Of a stretch of DNA of 64,000 bases, positions 59,383 to 64,000 are shown piece after piece. The stretch is from the NCBI RefSeq assembly GCF_004328665.1, contig NZ_CP019770.1, forward strand, positions 1,860,001-1,924,000, written 5' to 3'. This DNA comes from Pseudoalteromonas sp. DL-6. Lineage in GTDB: Bacteria; Pseudomonadota; Gammaproteobacteria; Enterobacterales; Alteromonadaceae. Each line of letters opens with the position of its first letter. Position 1 is the stretch's first letter. A program made the position numbers and the translations under genes. Below the pieces are notes generated by a model. It was given only the letters and a program-made list of their open reading frames with translations. It was not told the DNA's origin and made no database searches.

Positions 59383-59586
59383 TTATGCTACTTCTACGTT
59401 CTCAGCTTCTGGGCCTTTTTGACCTTGCTTGATGCTGAAAGTCACTGCTTGACCTTCGCTAAGAGTGCGAAAACCAGAACCAGTGATTGCGCTGAAATGT
59501 ACAAACACGTCAGGACCATTTTCTTGTTCAATGAAACCAAAGCCTTTAGCTTCGTTGAAAAATTTTACTTTACCAGTAACCGACAT
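59383..59586 (-). CDS. Cold-shock domain protein
   Basis: A 67-residue CspA-family protein, a single OB fold that binds single-stranded RNA/DNA. RNP1 is KGFGFIEQ and RNP2 is DVFVHFSAI. The product starts [15 protein letters not shown], with Phe in place of the usual Trp of the KWFN motif. The leader is short (no long cold-shock 5' region is evident); a possible promoter is TTGACT with an AT-rich -10 near the palindrome GCCATA/TATGGC (59622-59637). Confidence 0.94.
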   Translation of the reverse strand: MSVTGKVKFFNEAKGFGFIEQENGPDVFVHFSAITGSGFRTLSEGQAVTFSIKQGQKGPEAENVEVA

Positions 59587-59954
59587 ACTAAATTTTCCTG
59601 TAAGTCAATAATTAAAATTCAGCCATATTATTATGGCAATATCCTCCCTGAGTCAATGCCCAAAAAACTGGAGGTGATAGTACAGGAAGAAGTAATAACC
59701 AAACCGGTAACCTTAAACGCAGCACAATACCGTAATTCAATACGCAAAAACTCAAAGCCAATTAAGGTTAACACAATAATATTTTTTTAGCTCTATTAAT
59801 TGGGATTTATTTTTGAAGATTCATCGATTTATTAATTTTTTTATAAGTTTCTAATTTTTAAAAGGATAAACAACATAAAACTTGTATTTTTTATAAGCAG
59901 ATTATAAATTTTTAAAATATGGCTCACCCGAACCGCTTTTTTGGTAACTTAAAA
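59587..59954. other. Non-coding gap upstream of the cold-shock gene
   Basis: AT-rich and without a supported gene. It contains the cold-shock gene leader (59587-59680) and nothing else that I recognise. Confidence 0.5.
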
Positions 59955-59960
59955 TAAAAA

Positions 59961-59986
59961 AACCACCTTAATTTTAAGGTGGTTTT
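59961..59986 (-). terminator. Terminator after pyrC
   Basis: AACCACCTTAA pairs with TTAAGGTGGTT with A and T runs, about 15 bases beyond the pyrC stop. Confidence 0.88.
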
Positions 59987-60000
59987 AGTTTAAATTTTAA

Positions 60001-61041
60001 CTATTTAACTTGCCAGTCAATAACGCTATCGGCTTTAATTGGTACAACTTCTGAGTCGCCTAGCGAATAGCTAGACGGCACTGTCCAAGGCGCTTTTTCT
60101 AAAGTAATAGTGTCTGCATTACGCTCAAGGCCATAAAAATCAGGGCCGAAGTGACTTGCAAAGCCCTCTAACTTATCAAGCGCTCCCGCTTCTTCAAAAG
60201 CTTCAGCATAAAGTTCAATAGCAGCATGTGCGGTATAAGCACCAGCACAACCACATGCCGCTTCTTTTTTATCTTTATAATGTGGGGCTGAATCCGTGCC
60301 TAAAAAGAATTTTTTACTACCACTTGTAGCTGCAGCCATTAGCGCTTGTTGATGAATGTTACGCTTTAGTATAGGTAGGCAGTAATAATGTGGGCGAATG
60401 CCCCCAGCTAACATGTGATTACGGTTGTATAATAAATGATGCGCAGTAATTGTAGCTGCTACATTATCCGAGGCATTTTCAACAAACTCTACTGCATCTT
60501 TAGTGGTTATGTGTTCAAGAACAATTTTCAGCTCAGGAAAGTCTGCAACAACGTCGCCTAAAATAGTGTCTAAAAACACTTTTTCACGATCGAATATGTC
60601 AATAGATGAATCAGTAACCTCACCATGGACGAGTAACAGCATGCCAACTTCTTGCATTGCTTTTAATACCGGGTAAATATTTTTTACTGAAGTTACGCCA
60701 GAATCTGAGTTAGTTGTTGCACCTGCTGGGTAGAGTTTAGCTGCAAAAATTTTACCTGTCGCTTTTGCCTTTTTTATTTCATCCGGCGTCGTTTTATCAG
60801 TAAGGTAAAGCACCATTAAAGGTTCAAACTGGCCTTGAGGTTTAGCAGCCATAATTCGCTCTCGGTACGACAATGCAGTTTCTGTACACGTAGCTGGCGG
60901 AACTAAATTTGGCATAATAATCGCGCGGCCCATATATCGGCTAATATCACGCACCGTATCTTTTAACTGATCTCCATCGCGTAAATGCACATGCCAATCA
61001 TCGGGTCTAGTAATCGTTAAAGTTGTTATTTTGCTCGTCAT
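60001..61041 (-). CDS. pyrC: Dihydroorotase
   Basis: PyrC cyclises carbamoyl-aspartate to dihydroorotate in pyrimidine synthesis. The 346 residues match the E. coli class (348). Zinc ligands His17 and His19 lie in [11 protein letters not shown]; the carbamylated Lys is in [14 protein letters not shown]; further His in LVHGE and LEHITTKD, and the catalytic Asp in [19 protein letters not shown] lies 6 bases before the ATG. No PurR box was seen. It is divergent from the c-di-GMP protein gene. Confidence 0.97.
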   Translation of the reverse strand: MTSKITTLTITRPDDWHVHLRDGDQLKDTVRDISRYMGRAIIMPNLVPPATCTETALSYRERIMAAKPQGQFEPLMVLYLTDKTTPDEIKKAKATGKIFAAKLYPAGATTNSDSGVTSVKNIYPVLKAMQEVGMLLLVHGEVTDSSIDIFDREKVFLDTILGDVVADFPELKIVLEHITTKDAVEFVENASDNVAATITAHHLLYNRNHMLAGGIRPHYYCLPILKRNIHQQALMAAATSGSKKFFLGTDSAPHYKDKKEAACGCAGAYTAHAAIELYAEAFEEAGALDKLEGFASHFGPDFYGLERNADTITLEKAPWTVPSSYSLGDSEVVPIKADSVIDWQVK

Positions 61042-61247
61042 CGTAAAGTCCTAATGCTTAAGTTAACTGATCATAGGCATATGGTGTTTTCGAGTAAAGG
61101 GCTTATTAAAAATAATCCTTAGATACTAAATATAAAGTAAGCTTTACACTTTATAATTATCATTTAACGTTTTATTTTGTAGAAAAGTTAATATTAGGTT
61201 AACGTATATACCTTTAACAATAATTATAAGGCCTTCCATAGCTGCCT

Positions 61248-63617
61248 ATGTCGAACAATATCGATACCTCTAAAGCGCTCGAAACTAAAACAGACCAATT
61301 GAGTATAATCAATCAGTTTTCATCAAGTTTATTGCAACTGAATACTTTAGAAGAGCTTTTTAGTTATGTCACTACACAGGTCGTTAATCGGCTTGGGTTT
61401 GTCGATTGCGTTATTTACTTAGCAGATGACAACCAGTCTTTGCTAAATCAAGTGGCTTCTATGGGCATTAAAAACGGACATATTAGTTATCAATCTGAGC
61501 GCAAAATTATTCGCTTTAGCGAGGGAATAACTGGCTATGCAGCATCCACAGGGCAAGCATTAATAATTGGCGATGTAAATAAAGACAGCCGTTACATAGC
61601 TGATGAGCGTCCAGCTCAATCAGAAATATGCGTACCCTTAATATATAAAGATCGTGTTTTAGGAGTTATCGATTGTGAGCACCCAATAAAAAATTACTTT
61701 ACTAGTTCACATTTAGAAATATTAACCACAGTCGCTCACTTACTCAGTGCAAAAATAAATCAGGTCAATACGGTTAATAGCTTGCAAGATACTGTAATGC
61801 AGCTCAACAATGCACAAAAATTAGAAAGTAGCCTACTGCAAATAGCTAACTTAACCTACAAAGCACAAAATTTAGACACCTTTTTTCAATCCTTACACGT
61901 AATCATTGACAGCTTATTGACAGCGAGTAACTTTTTTATTGCGCTATACGACAAAAAAGAAGACGCACTCGACTTTGTTTATACCGTTGAAGGCGGTGTA
62001 CAAACAAATACCCATAAAATAATATCCAAAGATCAACTAAAAGAAACAGCCTCTTATTATTTGCTGATTAATGAACGACCATTACTACTTAATAAACAGC
62101 AATACCTTGAACATATTACACAAGGGCATTTTAAGTTAGTAGGTGAACAAGCGGATTCATGGCTAGGCGTTCCCTTTAAAGTTAATGAGCGCATGAGTGG
62201 CGTCATTGTTGTACAAAGTTATGACGAACAACATTACTACAATGAGCATGATAGCTCGTTGCTAACGTATGTAAGTCGACAAATAAGCATGGTTATAGAT
62301 AGGCATTTAGCCCGTCAAGAGCTGGAGCACAAAGCGCTGCACGATGAACTAACTGGCTTGGCAAATCGTTCTCTACTCATAGAAAGAATGAAGCATGCGA
62401 TTTTACGCCTAAATCGCGCTAAAAAAGGGACTTTTCATGCCCTGCTCTATCTTGATTTTGACCGCTTTAAAAGTATTAATGATTCGTTAGGTCACGAAGT
62501 AGGCGATCACTTTTTAATTGCTATATGTAAGCTTATTACTCAAACCGTGCGCAATACAGATACCTTTTCTCGCTTAGGTGGCGATGAATTTGCTATTTTT
62601 ATGGAAAATCTAAGTCATCGTGACCAAGTAAACGATGCCCTGACTCGTATTAAAACCGCGCTATCGGAACCCGTTAATATTGATGGCCATTTACTTCAGC
62701 CCTCTACCAGTATTGGCGTTGCATTTAGTGACAGCGTAGACGATGAAGCATTTTTATTATTGCAACAATCAGATGCGGCTATGTATGAGGCAAAATCATC
62801 TGGGCGTGGCCAAGTTAAATTTTTTAATAACGTGATGCGCAATAAGCTAAAAACGCATGCAGATCTTGAAAACGATTTACAGCACGGTATTGAGCATAAT
62901 GAATTTGAACTGTATTTTCAGCCTATCTTTACTATTAACAGTGGCGAGGTTATAGGATTTGAAGCTCTCGTACGTTGGCATCACCCAAAAAAAGGGTTTA
63001 TATCACCGAACGACTTTATTCCAATTGCTGAAAAGACCGGGCAAATTATTAACTTAGATTTGCATTTACTAGACCTCGCAGCGCAACATATTGCTTTATG
63101 GCAACAGCAAGGTCATCGCTTTTTACGTGTCACGGTTAATGTATCGTCGCGGCATTTTGCCAGCTTAGAGTTTGTAGAACAGCTTCATGCTATTTATAAA
63201 AAACACCAACTGCCTTTAGGTTCATTGTGCCTGGAAATAACAGAGTCGGGCTTAATTGAAAATTTAGAATTAGCGACACAAATTATACAAGGGTTATCGC
63301 CATTAAAAGTATTACTTTGCTTAGACGATTTTGGCACTGGCTACTCTGCCTTAGGCTACTTGCACCAACTGCCTATTCATGTACTTAAAATTGATAAAAG
63401 TTTTATTGATAATTTAAAAACCACTGCTAACCCGTTAATAGATGCTATTTTAACCTTGGCTATTTCTTTAGAGCTTATTGTTATTGCAGAAGGAATAGAA
63501 ACCGCTGAGCAACTTACAATTTTACAAAAAACCCAATGTGATTATGGGCAAGGCTTTTTAAAATCAAAACCTGTTACAGCAACAGAGGCTATTTTACTAA
63601 TACACACCCCTCTTTAA
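61248..63617 (+). CDS. GAF-GAF-GGDEF-EAL c-di-GMP signalling protein
   Basis: A 789-residue cytoplasmic protein. Two GAF domains fill about residues 15-180 and 190-360. The GGDEF domain keeps an intact active site (LGGDEFAIF near 444-448) with an RNTD inhibitory site before it, and the EAL domain has GFEALVRWHHP near 570 and DDFGTGYSALGYL, both intact. It could therefore both make and degrade c-di-GMP; which activity dominates, and the GAF ligand, cannot be told. No transmembrane segment. The ribosome site is weak. Confidence 0.93.
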   Translation: MSNNIDTSKALETKTDQLSIINQFSSSLLQLNTLEELFSYVTTQVVNRLGFVDCVIYLADDNQSLLNQVASMGIKNGHISYQSERKIIRFSEGITGYAASTGQALIIGDVNKDSRYIADERPAQSEICVPLIYKDRVLGVIDCEHPIKNYFTSSHLEILTTVAHLLSAKINQVNTVNSLQDTVMQLNNAQKLESSLLQIANLTYKAQNLDTFFQSLHVIIDSLLTASNFFIALYDKKEDALDFVYTVEGGVQTNTHKIISKDQLKETASYYLLINERPLLLNKQQYLEHITQGHFKLVGEQADSWLGVPFKVNERMSGVIVVQSYDEQHYYNEHDSSLLTYVSRQISMVIDRHLARQELEHKALHDELTGLANRSLLIERMKHAILRLNRAKKGTFHALLYLDFDRFKSINDSLGHEVGDHFLIAICKLITQTVRNTDTFSRLGGDEFAIFMENLSHRDQVNDALTRIKTALSEPVNIDGHLLQPSTSIGVAFSDSVDDEAFLLLQQSDAAMYEAKSSGRGQVKFFNNVMRNKLKTHADLENDLQHGIEHNEFELYFQPIFTINSGEVIGFEALVRWHHPKKGFISPNDFIPIAEKTGQIINLDLHLLDLAAQHIALWQQQGHRFLRVTVNVSSRHFASLEFVEQLHAIYKKHQLPLGSLCLEITESGLIENLELATQIIQGLSPLKVLLCLDDFGTGYSALGYLHQLPIHVLKIDKSFIDNLKTTANPLIDAILTLAISLELIVIAEGIETAEQLTILQKTQCDYGQGFLKSKPVTATEAILLIHTPL

Positions 63618-64000
63618 TAAGCTAAGCACAGGTGAAATTTACAACCAAATATTCAGGTTTAAACTGACGGCTGTGCTTACCCGCTTTTATACTCTATACA
63701 ATGCATTTAATCAGGCTTGTAACAGCAGCTAATGAAGTCTTAATAATAACCTCATCGGCACTTTTCAAAATCTGAATAATCGCTAAATATGCACAGCTTA
63801 ATCACCGTATAACCAAGCGACCCTAACCTGTTCTTAATTTCTGTTTAACCATTAAAACCTTAATTATGCAGTGCAGCGATGTAAAGTTTCGGTATAAGTC
63901 ATTAGATAATATTAAAATAAGGCGTTCATCATCAAGCCTTACAAACACCTCCATTAAACATGAGCTAAATTCAACAATAAACAAAAAAAAAACATCATTT
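63618..64000. other. Non-coding tail of the window
   Basis: No supported gene, terminator or recognised site. The region is AT-rich and probably holds the start region of a gene beyond the window. Confidence 0.4.

Noticed and set aside
59359..59790. 143-codon plus-strand frame over the cold-shock gene
   Set aside because: It overlaps the well-supported Csp gene in antisense and has no family resemblance.

Overview
The window looks like chromosomal backbone of a marine gammaproteobacterium of the order Alteromonadales, most likely Pseudoalteromonas. This is inferred from protein family resemblance and gene order (dapB-carAB-greA, grpE/nadK/recN, apt-dnaX-ybaB-recR-htpG-adk, prkA-yeaH-spoVR, and a TonB2/TtpC operon) and from the AT-rich composition. 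No rRNA, tRNA, CRISPR array, prophage or intact insertion sequence was found.

Layout. 1-4.9 kb: the 3' end of an RND efflux permease, a Tat-exported dienelactone hydrolase, a divergent LysR regulator/NfsB nitroreductase pair and an LD-carboxypeptidase. 5-11.1 kb (minus strand): dapB, carA, carB, greA, with a TTG start on carA. 11.2-13.9 kb: a MITE-like repeat, an NhaC-type antiporter and a Tsx-like outer-membrane channel. 14-18.1 kb: an unrecognised 634-residue protein, an M48 lipoprotein protease and a Bcr/CflA exporter. 18.2-23.6 kb: grpE with a sigma-32 promoter, a divergent HrcA-like repressor, nadK, a small membrane-anchored protein, and recN with a LexA box. 23.8-29.9 kb: gltBD with tandem ArgR boxes upstream. 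30.8-40.7 kb: grxD, sodB, the prkA-yeaH-spoVR-uspE stress operon, a receiver-CheC/diguanylate cyclase pair and an exported thiol peroxidase. 40.7-48.3 kb: adk, htpG (sigma-32 promoter), an RluA-family synthase, recR, ybaB, dnaX (programmed frameshift) and apt. 48.4-50.9 kb: an HvfABC-type peptide system whose precursor has 14 EGKCG motifs, plus a 40-residue membrane protein. 51-52.4 kb: dusC and a DksA/TraR zinc-finger protein. 52.4-58.5 kb: a lipoprotein and a six-gene TonB2 energy-transduction operon. 59.4-63.6 kb: a cold-shock protein, pyrC and a GAF-GGDEF-EAL protein.

How the parts work together. carAB and pyrC feed pyrimidine (and arginine) synthesis, and gltBD assimilates ammonia under probable ArgR input. 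grpE and htpG carry near-consensus sigma-32 promoters with the same 13-bp spacer. Envelope functions cluster as TonB2, Tsx, RND and M48. The least routine module is hvfABC: a secreted, multi-cysteine precursor, its MNIO modifying enzyme and the partner protein, with a terminator placed so that precursor can be made in excess. The best sequence-level signal is the complete -1 frameshift cassette in dnaX: upstream Shine-Dalgarno-like element, A AAA AAG heptamer, 5-nt spacer and hairpin.
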